A DNA stretch of 64,000 nt from Mammaliicoccus sp. Dog046 (GTDB taxonomy: Bacteria; Bacillota; Bacilli; Staphylococcales; Staphylococcaceae), in the NCBI RefSeq assembly GCF_034039665.1, contig NZ_CP120131.1, positions 2,100,499-2,164,498 of the forward strand, given 5' to 3'. A model generated the notes under the pieces. The model saw nothing but the letters and a program-made list of their open reading frames with translations, did not search any database and was not told where the DNA came from. Position numbers and translations under genes: made by a program. Positions 43,636 to 53,355 of this stretch are shown piece by piece; within the stretch, counting starts at the first letter, position 1; the number at the start of each line of letters is the position of its first letter.

Positions 43636-45678
43636 TTAGATACTGTTTCCTAAAACAATCATTTCATCATAATTGACAGATTCTCTTAATTTAATTGCCA
43701 TTGTACGACTAATCTTACCTTCTTCAGTTAATTGATTAATCATTTCTCGTTGCATTCTTAACGCATATATTTCCATTTCAGTATAAACTGCTGTACGATT
43801 TCCTTTAAAATGATTTGGCGTTAGTCGTTCTACTTTATTTAAATAAGAGTCACATACAATACTAATTTCAAATTCATTATCATCATTCATTTCTTCACCA
43901 AGTCTTTTTAACACTTGGAAATGAACTTCTTTCGTGATGAAACGCATCTCTTTTAAATTCGCTTCAATTGAAAGCGAACTAGTCGCATTTATGACAGTTT
44001 TAATCTTTCTACGACGAAGAAATAGCTTTAACATAAGTTTAGATTTTGTATATAGTGAAGCATTTTTGAAAGTTGATGAACGCTCTGTAATTTGTCTATA
44101 GTTGTCAAATGTACTTTGTGAAATTTTATTTTCTTTAATCAATTTATCTAACGTACTGAATTCAGTGTCTATCGCGATACGTTGCATTCGTTCTAATTCT
44201 TTAATGTCTTCATCTTTTTCTCCACTTTCTCTCAAGAACGATAATTGCATATGATAGCTACGTGTTATTTTTCCATATACATAGCTTGTTTCTTTACTAT
44301 AGAACTCTTGTAACTTTTCTAAAGCACCTTCGATCAGTAATATTTTAGCTTCGTTAAACGTCAATTTACTTTGATCTTTCGGTTTAGCTTTAGGTGTAAC
44401 AAACGGTAATACAATTTGTGCAAGTACTAAACTAATCAATATCACACCTGTCGCAATAAATAACAGATTATCTCTGTATATAAAGTCTGTATGTTGAGAT
44501 AATTTGAATGGCAACATTAATGCGATAGCTAATGATATCGTTCCATGTACACCACAAATCGTCATGATAAACGCATATTTAAATCGATTTGGTTTATCGA
44601 CTTGGGATTGTGGTGCAAGATCCGTACCACTATTTAACATTCTAGAAAATCGGCTTTCTGGTAAATAAAAGTATTTATAAGAAACCAATACCCATATATA
44701 TCTAAATACGTATACGAGTGCTGCTACGATTAATGTCATCTTAATCACGTGAATGACTTCATGTTTTGGTTCTTCTAAAATGTTATACATCACTTCTGGA
44801 ATTAAGAAACCAAGTAAAATGAATACAAATCCATTTAATAAATAACTTAATAAATCCCATGTATGATTATAGGTTACTTGTTCTTTTGTCGTTGCTTGTG
44901 CGATTCTGTCTTTTTCCACGCCATGAATTAATCCAGCAATAACAGCTGCAATAATTCCTGATGAATGGAACGTTTCAGCAACAATATACACTAAGAATGG
45001 TGTAATCACCTGTATAAATGTGAGCATGTTCCCATTATTAATGCCATTTCGTGTTAAATACACACGAAGTTGCACAACACCATAACCAAGAATTAGACCA
45101 ACAACCGCGCCACCCAATGCAGTAATTAAAAATTGTCCAACTGCACCAGATAATGAGAATGAACCACCAACTAATGCGGCCAACGCAATCTTAAATGATA
45201 AGATACCTGCTGCATCATTGAGTAAAGATTCGCCTTCTAATATCGTCATTGAGCCTTTTGGCAACATTTTACCTTTAGCAATGGCTTGTACTGCCACAGC
45301 ATCTGTTGGAGAAACGATGGCACCAATTGCAAAACATGCCGCCAACGGTAATTCTGGCCAAACAATGTGTAGTAGAAACCCAACACCAAGTACCGTTGTA
45401 AATACAAGCACAAGTGCCATTGACATGACCGGTTTTAAATATCTTGCTAAGTGTACCCTTGAAACTGATATACCTTCTAAAAATAGCAATGGCGCAATAA
45501 TACCCACCATAAATACTTCAGATTCAAAATTCAATTCTACTGGAATAGGTGATAAAAATATCACAAACCCAATAATAATTTGAACAAAACTTAAAGGTAT
45601 CTTAGATATGTAATGATGTATTATTGAACTTAAAATAATGCCCATAATAAACCATAGAAATCCTTCGAATATGGCCAT
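43636..45678 (-). CDS. CPA1 family Na+/H+ antiporter, NhaP-like
   Basis: A 680-residue antiporter with about twelve membrane helices over residues 1–410 and a long cytoplasmic C-terminus (450–680), probably regulatory. The ion-binding motifs GAIVSPTDAVAV and EGESLLNDAAGI (Asp pair) and the helix-10 motif CGVHGTISLAIALMLP are intact. It exchanges Na+ or K+ for protons across the membrane; ion preference cannot be read. GAGGAATTTT lies before the ATG. Confidence 0.9.
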   Translation of the reverse strand: MAIFEGFLWFIMGIILSSIIHHYISKIPLSFVQIIIGFVIFLSPIPVELNFESEVFMVGIIAPLLFLEGISVSRVHLARYLKPVMSMALVLVFTTVLGVGFLLHIVWPELPLAACFAIGAIVSPTDAVAVQAIAKGKMLPKGSMTILEGESLLNDAAGILSFKIALAALVGGSFSLSGAVGQFLITALGGAVVGLILGYGVVQLRVYLTRNGINNGNMLTFIQVITPFLVYIVAETFHSSGIIAAVIAGLIHGVEKDRIAQATTKEQVTYNHTWDLLSYLLNGFVFILLGFLIPEVMYNILEEPKHEVIHVIKMTLIVAALVYVFRYIWVLVSYKYFYLPESRFSRMLNSGTDLAPQSQVDKPNRFKYAFIMTICGVHGTISLAIALMLPFKLSQHTDFIYRDNLLFIATGVILISLVLAQIVLPFVTPKAKPKDQSKLTFNEAKILLIEGALEKLQEFYSKETSYVYGKITRSYHMQLSFLRESGEKDEDIKELERMQRIAIDTEFSTLDKLIKENKISQSTFDNYRQITERSSTFKNASLYTKSKLMLKLFLRRRKIKTVINATSSLSIEANLKEMRFITKEVHFQVLKRLGEEMNDDNEFEISIVCDSYLNKVERLTPNHFKGNRTAVYTEMEIYALRMQREMINQLTEEGKISRTMAIKLRESVNYDEMIVLGNSI

Positions 45679-45696
45679 AAAATTCCTCTCTTCTTT

Positions 45697-46134
45697 TTAA
45701 AATAACTTTTTACGCATAATGACTTTCTCAATTTCATAGTCCATCGACTTATTGATATCAATCATCTGTTGATTGTTCGCGTGCACCGTCGAAACGATTG
45801 TGTGCGCACCAATTTGCGATGCCCACTTCTCGGCTTCTTGCTTTAACTTTGTTGCAATTCCTTGTCTGCGATAAGCTTCTTCAACAAATAAGTTATAAAT
45901 TTTGACTTCTTTATTTTGCACTTCAAACTTAGACCAAATAAATCCCACGCATATTTGATTTGAAAAAGCACCTAGTAATAAGCTTGTTTCAAATTCAAGT
46001 GCTCGTTTCATCGCCTCAAATTCCAAAGAGATTGCGAGTGTCATACTATGATTTTCATCTTTAAATGAAGATGCAGCCATTTCACTGACTTTATAAATGT
46101 CTGTATCCTCATTGATCAAATTAAATTCCAACAT
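45697..46134 (-). CDS. GNAT acetyltransferase
   Basis: A 145-residue single-domain N-acetyltransferase. The acetyl-CoA pyrophosphate loop is YRRQGIATKLKQEAE, with strand IYNLFVEE before it and HANNQQMIDINKSMDYEI at the C-terminus. The substrate is unknown. It is co-directional with and 18 bp upstream of the antiporter gene and 11 bp after the TSUP gene, suggesting a small operon. Confidence 0.88.
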   Translation of the reverse strand: MLEFNLINEDTDIYKVSEMAASSFKDENHSMTLAISLEFEAMKRALEFETSLLLGAFSNQICVGFIWSKFEVQNKEVKIYNLFVEEAYRRQGIATKLKQEAEKWASQIGAHTIVSTVHANNQQMIDINKSMDYEIEKVIMRKKLF

Positions 46135-46145
46135 ATTTTACCTAC

Positions 46146-46952
46146 CTAATGGTTGCCAATAAGCAACTTGATTGCCAATATAAAAATGATTAAAAACATG
46201 ATTATCTTTAATTGCTTTTCTGGTAATGAAACTGTTAATCGGCCACCTATGAATCCACCTATTCCAGATCCTAGTGATAAACTAATCGCAAACGGCCAGT
46301 TAACATAACCTTGAAATATAAATACAAATGTAGATAACGATAAATAAATCGTTATAACGAGTGTCTTTATACATTGCACTTCAGCATAGTTCAGTTTAGG
46401 CATGATTAAATTCAAAGCAATGATAAACAAGAAGCCTACTGCTGCTTGAATCACGCCACCGTATACACCTAATGCTATAAATACGAGTACTAGAAGTACT
46501 TTTCGAAAAGTCGATAATTCATCAGTTTGATGTTTACTATCTTTCCATTTTGTAGGAATAATCATAATGATTAAAACAAGAAGCATAATAATGCCTAACA
46601 TGCGGTTAAAAATGGCATCTGGGAGATTTATGGCATAATGTACGCCAATGAAAGAACCTATTATAGCTGGAATACTTAATATAAGACTTAGCTTAATATT
46701 TCTCATTCCTTTTATGTAAAACACATATAATCCTAAAAGGTTCTGTACCAATATCGCAACACGATTTGAAGCGTTCGCAATGGTCGTTGGTAAACCGAAA
46801 AATATTAGCAAAGGAAGTACGATTAATGAGCCACCTGCAGAAATAATATTAATCGTTCCTGCAAAAATACCTACTAAAAACACAATAAATAACGTCACGA
46901 TCTCCAAACCCACACCACCTGTCACTTTTAATAATATCGAAAAAAATAACAT
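46146..46952 (-). CDS. TSUP family (TauE/SafE) membrane transporter
   Basis: Eight-helix membrane protein of the sulfite exporter family: the repeats GIFAGTINIISAGGSLIVLPLLIF and GVYGGVIQAAVGFLF, each containing Gly/Pro-rich half-helix, are characteristic. TSUP proteins carry sulfite, sulfonates, thiosulfate or organic acids; the substrate is not clear here. The ATG at 46952 lacks a ribosome site; a TTG at 46907 with GGTGG seven bases upstream (MEIVTLFIVF) may be the true start. Confidence 0.85.
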   Translation of the reverse strand: MLFFSILLKVTGGVGLEIVTLFIVFLVGIFAGTINIISAGGSLIVLPLLIFFGLPTTIANASNRVAILVQNLLGLYVFYIKGMRNIKLSLILSIPAIIGSFIGVHYAINLPDAIFNRMLGIIMLLVLIIMIIPTKWKDSKHQTDELSTFRKVLLVLVFIALGVYGGVIQAAVGFLFIIALNLIMPKLNYAEVQCIKTLVITIYLSLSTFVFIFQGYVNWPFAISLSLGSGIGGFIGGRLTVSLPEKQLKIIMFLIIFILAIKLLIGNH

Positions 46953-47041
46953 CTGTAAAAAGTAATAACCTCAAATAAGTAATGTTTTATAATTAAATAC
47001 TTGGTAAAATAAAACTAATAAACAAAGAAAGGACGCTGCTA

Positions 47042-47725
47042 ATGAAAAAATCTACACGCGATTTAATCATTGAGAACAATGTTAAGCGCCTAAGACTGAA
47101 CAGTCATGACCGAGAAGTTTACGAAAATTACATTACTTATGTGCGTGCGAACCTCAGTATTAATGCATATAATTCAGAAAAAATGTTACTCAATATATTG
47201 AATCATTTATTAAGCGCCGAAAAAGACGGCATGCATGCAATGGAATTTTTCGATCACAATCCAAAGCAGCACGCCGATAATTTAATTAAAAATATGCCTA
47301 ACCGCACATTTCAAAATATATTTAAATTTATTGGATTACACATCCTTATCTTGTTAGGTGTATTTTCATTTATAAGAGGATTTACAGGATTCTTTACACA
47401 GATTGAACATACTTATTTATATACGTTTCTTATTACATTCGTCACAGGGTTTACAATGATATTCATATTTATTTGGATGATTTTTAAAGTCGTGCAGATT
47501 AGGATTTATAGCGAATCGAATTGGACCACACTTATCACAAACACATTGATCGCCGGAACACTCATTTTAACTATTCTTGCATTCTTTCTACCAAGTAATT
47601 ATTTACAACTTGGTCCAAAAATCTATACATCCAACTGGCTATATATTATTTTATCTTTTGTCCTAACACCATTAGGTTTATATATCGACCATTATAGAAA
47701 AATCAATCAACCTGACATTCGTTAA
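47042..47725 (+). CDS. DUF1129-like membrane protein, paralogue of 13662–14327
   Basis: A 227-residue protein with the same plan as the PadR-linked protein at 13662–14327: N-terminal helical region STRDLIIENNVKRLRLNSHD, then four membrane helices. The N-terminal third is clearly homologous (RDLIIENNVKR against KQLIEENNIKR). Here no PadR gene is adjacent. AAAGGACG lies before the ATG. The last coding bases form one arm of its terminator. Confidence 0.8.
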   Translation: MKKSTRDLIIENNVKRLRLNSHDREVYENYITYVRANLSINAYNSEKMLLNILNHLLSAEKDGMHAMEFFDHNPKQHADNLIKNMPNRTFQNIFKFIGLHILILLGVFSFIRGFTGFFTQIEHTYLYTFLITFVTGFTMIFIFIWMIFKVVQIRIYSESNWTTLITNTLIAGTLILTILAFFLPSNYLQLGPKIYTSNWLYIILSFVLTPLGLYIDHYRKINQPDIR

Positions 47726-47741
47726 GGTTGATTGATTTTTA
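47698..47741. terminator. Terminator overlapping the end of the DUF1129-like gene
   Basis: AAAAATCAATCAACC (inside the coding region) pairs perfectly with GGTTGATTGATTTTT after the stop; it also serves the convergent GNAT gene. Confidence 0.85.
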
Positions 47742-47745
47742 TTTT

Positions 47746-48273
47746 TTAAAAGTGTTCATTAACAATGGCATATAAATAATGATCTTTCCATTCACCTTTA
47801 ATTCTAACGTTCTTTCTATTTAACCCTTCCCTAAGCATGCCCGCCTTCTCTAATACTTTCCATGAGCCAATATTATCCGGTTGCACACCCGCTTCAACTC
47901 TATGAAATCCTAATTCATTAAAGGCTATTTTTATCACTTCTTTAGCTGCAAAAGTAGTAATCCCCATCCCACTATATTCTGCATCAAGTGCGTAGCCCAT
48001 CATACAACTTTGAATACTATGTCTTACAACTGAAAATAAATCAATCGTTCCGATAACTTTATTTTCTTCTATATGAACCATCACATAATGATAACCATCA
48101 TCGTTGTTCATTTCATGAATTTGCTTTTCTATATTTTTCCGATATCGCTTCAATTGATAATCTGAATCGGTTTTATTAGAACCTGAATATGTTTCAAACA
48201 ATTCTCTATTACGTAAATCCAAATCTAGTAATGCCTTTGCATCTTCTAACTCTACTGGTCTAACTTCTATCAT
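47746..48273 (-). CDS. GNAT acetyltransferase, RimJ/RimL-like
   Basis: About 175 residues, MIEVRPVELEDAKALLDLDLRNRE at the start, acetyl-CoA loop region EYSGMGITTFAAKEVIK, and the RimJ/L landmark HRVEAGVQPDNIGSWKVLEKAGM. It may acetylate a ribosomal protein N-terminus or an antibiotic-like small molecule; not resolved. The ATG at 48273 has GGGGG six bases upstream; the longer frame has none. Confidence 0.88.
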   Translation of the reverse strand: MIEVRPVELEDAKALLDLDLRNRELFETYSGSNKTDSDYQLKRYRKNIEKQIHEMNNDDGYHYVMVHIEENKVIGTIDLFSVVRHSIQSCMMGYALDAEYSGMGITTFAAKEVIKIAFNELGFHRVEAGVQPDNIGSWKVLEKAGMLREGLNRKNVRIKGEWKDHYLYAIVNEHF

Positions 48274-48374
48274 GATGCACCCCCGAATGGTTAATAAATT
48301 AAGTATACACAATTGCTCATTAAAACGATAAATATACCATTTCTATTTTTTCTTATCTTTTCGCTCGGATTTGA

Positions 48375-48403
48375 TTGAATTTTTAAAACTTTCTGACTAT
48401 AAT
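48375..48403 (+). promoter_or_regulatory. metY promoter
   Basis: TTGAAT (48375–48380) and TATAAT (48398–48403) with a 17-bp spacer. The leader of about 25 bases is too short for a SAM riboswitch or T-box. Confidence 0.7.
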
Positions 48404-48433
48404 GGCATATATCACACAAGGAGGTATTCATTT

Positions 48434-49717
48434 ATGACACAAGAAAATTGGAATAAAGAAACACTCGCCATTCATGGTGGTCAAGTACCTGATCCAGTCA
48501 CTGGTTCAACTGCAGTACCTATCCATCAAACGACTTCATTTACGTTTCAATCTACTGAGCACGCTCAAAATCTATTCGCACTTGCCGAAGAAGGTAACAT
48601 ATATTCAAGAATCATGAACCCAACAAATGATGTGTTTGAAAAACGCATTGCTTTATTAGAAGGCGGATTAGCCGCATTAAGTGTAGGCAGTGGTCAAGCT
48701 GCTATCACTTTAAGTATTTTAAATATTGCTGAAAGTGGTTCTGAAGTCGTTGCTTCAACCAATTTATATGGTGGTACATATAATTTATTTGCTGTCACTT
48801 TAAAGAAATTCGGTATAACGGTACGATTTGTAGATCCGAAAGATCCAAATAACTTTAAATCTGCCATTAATGAAAAGACTAAATTAATTTTTGCAGAAAC
48901 AATAGGCAATCCAAGTATAGACGTGCTAGATATTGAAGCAGTAGCAAATATTGCACATGAAAATGATATCCCATTAATCGTTGATAATACATTTGCGACA
49001 CCACACTTACTTCAACCAATTAAATTTGGTGCAGATATTGTTGTTCACTCTGCAACAAAATTCATTGGTGGACATGGTACATCTATCGGTGGCGTCATTG
49101 TCGATAGTGGTAAATTCAATTGGGATAACGGAAAATTCCCTGGATTAGTAGAACCTGATCCAAGTTATCATGGTGTCTCTTATACGAAAGACGTTGGCGA
49201 TGCTGCTTATATTACTAAAGCGCGTGTTCAATTATTACGTGACTTAGGTCCTGCACTTTCACCATTTAATGCACACCAATTTTTAATCGGTTTGGAAACA
49301 TTGCACTTAAGAACAGAACGTCACTCTGAAAATGCTCAAAAAGTTGCAGAATTCCTAGAATCACATGATAAAGTGAGTTGGGTCAATTATCCTGGACTAG
49401 AATCAAATCCTTCACATGAACTTGCTAAAAAATATTTACCTCATGGCCAAGGCGCTATTCTAACATTCGGTGTTGATGGTGATGTGGATAGTATACCTAA
49501 ATTTATTGAATCATTATCACTGTTCTCATTACTAGCAAATGTAGGTGATTCTAAGTCTCTTGTGATTCATCCAGCCAGCACAACACATCAACAATTAAGC
49601 GATGAAGAACAACTCGCTTCAGGCGTAACTAAAGATTTAGTTCGACTTTCTATAGGTACTGAATCCGTTGATGATATCCTTCTCGATTTAAAGCAAGCAC
49701 TTGAAAAAATTCAATAG
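48434..49717 (+). CDS. metY: O-acetylhomoserine sulfhydrylase-type PLP enzyme
   Basis: A 427-residue Cys/Met metabolism PLP enzyme. The PLP lysine lies in [16 protein letters not shown], and the opening [28 protein letters not shown] with the long [13 protein letters not shown] insertion is typical of MetY (O-acetylhomoserine aminocarboxypropyltransferase), which makes homocysteine from O-acetylhomoserine and sulfide. The ATG at 48434 has AAGGAGG nine bases upstream; the 21 extra codons of the open frame overlap the promoter and are unlikely to be translated. Confidence 0.9.
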   Translation: MTQENWNKETLAIHGGQVPDPVTGSTAVPIHQTTSFTFQSTEHAQNLFALAEEGNIYSRIMNPTNDVFEKRIALLEGGLAALSVGSGQAAITLSILNIAESGSEVVASTNLYGGTYNLFAVTLKKFGITVRFVDPKDPNNFKSAINEKTKLIFAETIGNPSIDVLDIEAVANIAHENDIPLIVDNTFATPHLLQPIKFGADIVVHSATKFIGGHGTSIGGVIVDSGKFNWDNGKFPGLVEPDPSYHGVSYTKDVGDAAYITKARVQLLRDLGPALSPFNAHQFLIGLETLHLRTERHSENAQKVAEFLESHDKVSWVNYPGLESNPSHELAKKYLPHGQGAILTFGVDGDVDSIPKFIESLSLFSLLANVGDSKSLVIHPASTTHQQLSDEEQLASGVTKDLVRLSIGTESVDDILLDLKQALEKIQ

Positions 49718-49796
49718 ATAAGTCTAGTCAAATGAATTATCTTTCATTTTTTGATACCATTTAAACATCTTAAGTATCAAGAAGGAGAAGGAAAAC

Positions 49797-50552
49797 ATGA
49801 AACAATCTGTATATGATTTAACACAACAGCACCGATCTATACGACAATTTAAAGACGAACCTTTATCTAAAGAAACGATAAAAAAATTAGTTCAAGCTGG
49901 ACAAATGGCCTCTACATCAAGCTATGTTCAAGCGTATTCAATCATTGGTATTAGTGATCCAGAAATCAAAGAAGCATTAAAAGAAATCTCAGGACAACAA
50001 CATGTTGTTGATAATGGTTATTTATTTGTATTTGTAATTGATTATTACAGACATCATTTAATTAACGAAGCAACTGAAGGAAATATGAAACCAAGTTTAG
50101 AATCAGCTGAAGGCCTACTTGTAGGTACAATTGACGTTGCACTTGCTGCTGAAAATGTTGCACTTACAGCTGAAGATATGGGCTACGGCATTGTATTCTT
50201 AGGTTCATTACGAAATGACGTTGCAAAAGTAAGTGAGCTGTTAGGCTTACCTGAACACGTCTTCCCATTATTCGGTATGGCAGTTGGTGTTCCAAGTGAA
50301 GATGAACAAGGTTCACCAAAACAACGCCTACCATTTGAACATGTTTTTCATGAAAATAAATATCAATCCGCTTCAACAGAACAACTCGAGCAAATCAAAC
50401 AATATGACGAAGATATCCAAGCATATTATGAACAACGTACAAACGGCCAACGCTCAGAATCATGGTCAGCACAAATCTCTAAAATGATGGGCCAAAAAAC
50501 AAGACCTGACATATTAGATCGACTCAATGAAAAAGGATTTATTAAAAGATAA
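49797..50552 (+). CDS. nfrA: NADPH-dependent nitroreductase/oxidoreductase NfrA
   Basis: A 251-residue FMN-dependent nitroreductase family enzyme matching staphylococcal NfrA: HRSIRQFKDEPLS, AGQMASTSSYVQAYSIIG, GYLFVFVIDYYRHHL and LTAEDMGYGIVFLGSLRN. NfrA reduces nitro compounds and disulfides with NADPH and is induced by disulfide stress in S. aureus. GAAGGAGAAGG precedes the ATG. Confidence 0.93.
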   Translation: MKQSVYDLTQQHRSIRQFKDEPLSKETIKKLVQAGQMASTSSYVQAYSIIGISDPEIKEALKEISGQQHVVDNGYLFVFVIDYYRHHLINEATEGNMKPSLESAEGLLVGTIDVALAAENVALTAEDMGYGIVFLGSLRNDVAKVSELLGLPEHVFPLFGMAVGVPSEDEQGSPKQRLPFEHVFHENKYQSASTEQLEQIKQYDEDIQAYYEQRTNGQRSESWSAQISKMMGQKTRPDILDRLNEKGFIKR

Positions 50553-50558
50553 AAAGAA

Positions 50559-50724
50559 GGGAGCGGGACAGAAATCTAATTTATATAAAAAAGATTTCGT
50601 AGTCCCGCCCCGGCAAGGATGACTAGATTTGAAAAAAGCTTGTTATAAGCGTATTTTCAACTCAGTCATCTACTGCCAAGATACTAAAAACGGCTGAGAC
50701 ATATATTATGTCCCAGCCGTTTTT
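50559..50724 (-). repeat. Family D structured repeat, copy D2 (inverted relative to D1)
   Basis: Reverse-complement copy of 30061–30223: it begins GGGAGCGGGACAGAAATC, contains the CCCGCCCCGGCAAGGATGAC and TCAGTCATCTACTGCCAAG segments and ends GACATATATTATGTCCCAGC. Similarity by eye is around nine in ten bases. It lies right after nfrA and directly before family A array A5, and may act as terminator. Confidence 0.9.
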
Positions 50725-50755
50725 ATATTGGTGTTTTTTAAATGGAAAGTACTCG

Positions 50756-51181
50756 CTAACGGGATTGTTTCTTGAAACTATCTCGTTAGATTTTTTAACA
50801 GGATTGTTTCTTAAAACTATCTCGTTAGCGGGGTGTTTTCTTATTTTTTGCAGTAAATCAGGCTTTTTTGTGTGCTCTTTTCACTCTAACGAGATTGTTT
50901 TCTAGAACTATCTCATTAAATTTTTTAACAAGATTGTTTCTTGAAACTATCACGTTAGCGGGGTATTTTCTTATTTTTTATAGTTCATTCTGGCTTTTTT
51001 GTGGTCTCTTTTCGCTCTAACGGGATTGTTTTCTAGAACTATCTCGTTAAATTTTTTAACAAGATTGTTTCTTGAAACTATCACGTTAGCGGGGTATTTT
51101 CTTATTTTTTATAGTTCATTCTGGCTTTTTTGTGGTCTCTTTTCGCTCTAACGGGATTGTTTTCTAGAACTATCTCGTTAG
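50756..51181 (+). repeat. Family A array A5 (seven hairpins)
   Basis: Hairpins start near 50756, 50795, 50885, 50924, 51016, 51055 and 51147, in pairs with a ~130-bp pair period. Several have lost arm bases (TTAACAGG, CACGTTAG). Linkers carry TATTTTCTTATTTTTTATAG and TGGCTTTTTTGTG. Confidence 0.93.
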
Positions 51182-51187
51182 AGTGAC

Positions 51188-51450
51188 CAATGTTGCATGT
51201 CGACCTCCACTTGCAATATTCAACACCTCAATGTTGCTTGTCAGCCTCCACTCGCAATGTTCAACGCCTCAATGTTGCTTGTCAGCCTCCACTTGCAATG
51301 TTCAACGCCTCAATGTTGCTTGTCAGCCTCCACTTGCAATGTTCAACGCCTCAATGTTGCTTGTCAGCCTTCACTTGCAATGTTCAGAGCCCCAATGTTG
51401 CTTGTCGACCTCCACTTGCAATGTTCAGCATTTTTTAGCGCTGGCTCCTG
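51188..51450 (+). repeat. Family C 41-bp array C2 (six units) with shortened tail
   Basis: Units start at 51188, 51229, 51270, 51311, 51352 and 51393, exact 41-bp period, directly after array A5. The tail begins CAGCATTTTTTAGCGCTGGCTC as in other copies, but stops at the hrtA stop codon, so the distal tail is missing. No flanking direct repeat was found for this island. Confidence 0.93.
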
Positions 51451-51451
51451 A

Positions 51452-52129
51452 CTAAGAAACTGTTTCAGATATACGTCCTTCGCTTAATTTAATCACACGG
51501 TCTGCATAATCAAATATTCTTTCATCATGCGTAATCATAATACCAATAGAATCATGTTCCTTAACATTTGATTTAATCATTTTAACAACTTCAATTGCTT
51601 TATTTGAATCTAAACTAGCTGTTGGTTCATCTGCCAATATCAATTTAGGATGATTCATCCAAGCTCTCATAATTGCAACACGTTGTTTTTCTCCACCTGA
51701 CAGTGATTGCGGATATGCTTTTAATCTATGAGATAAACCTATTTCTGTTAATAATTTTTCTGCTCTTTCTTTCGCTTCTTTCTTCTTCATTCCTGCTTTT
51801 TGACCTACGTACGTGAGTTGATCTGTCACATTTAAATACGGAATCAGATGTGACGATTGAAAAATAAATCCAATTTGTTTTAAACGCATTTCTGTTAATT
51901 GCTTATCTGGTAAATCGACGTAATCAATATCATCTAATGTAATCGTTCCTGAACTTCTACCTAACAGTCCACCTACTATCGATAATAATGTTGATTTTCC
52001 TGAACCTGACGCACCATTTAATACAATCAGTTCACCTTTTTCAGCAGTGAATGAAATGTCATTTAATACGCGTGTTGCCGTTTCTTTTTCTCCAAATGTT
52101 TTAGTTACGTGTTCAACTACTAACCCCAT
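51452..52129 (-). CDS. hrtA: Heme efflux ABC transporter, ATP-binding subunit HrtA
   Basis: A 225-residue MacB/LolD-type ATPase: Walker A GASGSGKST, Q-loop FIFQSSHLIPYLNV, signature LSGGEKQRVAIMRAW and Walker B LILADEPTASLD. With HrtB it removes toxic heme or heme-derived compounds from the membrane. Its ribosome site (AGGAGG) lies inside the last codons of hrtB, and only two bases separate the genes, so the operon is hrtB-hrtA. Confidence 0.9.
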   Translation of the reverse strand: MGLVVEHVTKTFGEKETATRVLNDISFTAEKGELIVLNGASGSGKSTLLSIVGGLLGRSSGTITLDDIDYVDLPDKQLTEMRLKQIGFIFQSSHLIPYLNVTDQLTYVGQKAGMKKKEAKERAEKLLTEIGLSHRLKAYPQSLSGGEKQRVAIMRAWMNHPKLILADEPTASLDSNKAIEVVKMIKSNVKEHDSIGIMITHDERIFDYADRVIKLSEGRISETVS

Positions 52130-52131
52130 AT

Positions 52132-53184
52132 TTACTCGCCTCCTATTGCTTCAAGTGGTTCTATTTTCATTACTTTTATAAGAGATAATACAGCGCCTAA
52201 CAATGAAACGATGATAAATACGACTACCATTAACATCATTAAGTTAACATTTATATAGAACGGCATTGTAACCGGCATAAACGTATCAATCACGCTAATG
52301 ATTGATATGGCTAATGCTACCCCAATCAATGTAATCATCAAAATTTGTACCATAAGTGACATCATTAATTGGCTATTTTTCGTACCAATTGCTTTTAAAA
52401 TTCCAAATTGACTCGTTTTTTGAATAGTCATGACATAGAAGAAAGCTGTAATGACTATTGCTGATATGACAAATAAAAATATAATCATCAAGTTTAATGG
52501 TTGTTGTTCCGCATTATAACTTGGAATCGCATCGAACATATCTTTTTGAGAAATGACTTTCATATTATCAATGTCTTGAATCTTACTTTCTTGTTGCTTA
52601 TTTAGATTGTCATACGCTATGAGTGCAGTATGATTGCCTTTAAGTTCCTGCATAGCATCTTCATTTACATATGCCATCGACGTATGTGCATACATAATAT
52701 TGTCAGAGAAGCCGACAATTTTATATGACTGCTTTCCATCTGATAATTTAATATGATCTCCAACATTAAATCCTTCTGCTTTTAATTTCTTATTTAATAA
52801 AACTTCATCAGCTTGCTTCGGTAATGTTCCTTCAGTAGGTTTCGGTTGGATATTACTTGTAAGTTGCGTGAACATTAAATCTAATTTCCCATTATTTGTT
52901 TTCACTTTTTGCATTGCAGTTTTAATTGGATCTCCGCCAACAACTGCTTGAACATCATCTGCTTGTTGTTCAGTAATATTGGATTGCATGAGTTGATTGT
53001 CAGCATCCTTTGCAATGACATAGTGTTGTTTATTCCATTGTTCTATTCCTGAAACATTCTCTTTTGCCAAGCCTTGCGCTAACGCAGATATAAATAAAAC
53101 AAGAAATGCTAATAAGAACAGTATTAAAGTCACAAGTAAATATTTAAACTTGTAATACATCAGTTCTTTAAATGCTAATTTCAT
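52132..53184 (-). CDS. hrtB: Heme efflux ABC transporter, permease subunit HrtB
   Basis: About 350 residues, MacB-type permease: one N-terminal helix (LLVTLILFLLAFLVLFISALAQG), a large extracytoplasmic domain (about 45–220) and three C-terminal helices with SQFGILKAIGTKNSQL and IKVMKIEPLEAIGGE. It matches S. aureus HrtB throughout. The start at 53184 (MKLAFKEL) has GAGGGAAG upstream. An HssR-type box upstream supports heme-responsive control, although hssRS is not in the window. Confidence 0.9.
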   Translation of the reverse strand: MKLAFKELMYYKFKYLLVTLILFLLAFLVLFISALAQGLAKENVSGIEQWNKQHYVIAKDADNQLMQSNITEQQADDVQAVVGGDPIKTAMQKVKTNNGKLDLMFTQLTSNIQPKPTEGTLPKQADEVLLNKKLKAEGFNVGDHIKLSDGKQSYKIVGFSDNIMYAHTSMAYVNEDAMQELKGNHTALIAYDNLNKQQESKIQDIDNMKVISQKDMFDAIPSYNAEQQPLNLMIIFLFVISAIVITAFFYVMTIQKTSQFGILKAIGTKNSQLMMSLMVQILMITLIGVALAISIISVIDTFMPVTMPFYINVNLMMLMVVVFIIVSLLGAVLSLIKVMKIEPLEAIGGE

Positions 53185-53218
53185 AGTGATCTTCCCTCTC
53201 TCTTTAATGTATATGCAT

Positions 53219-53251
53219 ATCATAATTAAGTAATGTGAACTGAATATGAAC
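53219..53251 (-). promoter_or_regulatory. HssR-type direct repeat and −10 element upstream of hrtBA
   Basis: On the minus strand GTTCATATT, two bases (CA), then GTTCACATT (53232–53251). This matches the HssR direct repeat known from S. aureus hrtAB (GTTCATATT-N2-GTTCATATT) with one mismatch. TATGAT (53219–53224) lies downstream as a −10 candidate. Confidence 0.85.
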
Positions 53252-53355
53252 AAATCAAAAAAAGTCCTTTCGACTTACAAAACGATTTACTCGTTTAATT
53301 ACCTTTTACTTGATACAATATATCTACTTAATTTAAGTAAAAGGAGAAGATGCAC

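Noticed and set aside
48404-48433. SAM riboswitch or T-box upstream of metY
   Set aside because: The promoter lies about 30 bases before the start codon, leaving no room for either structure.
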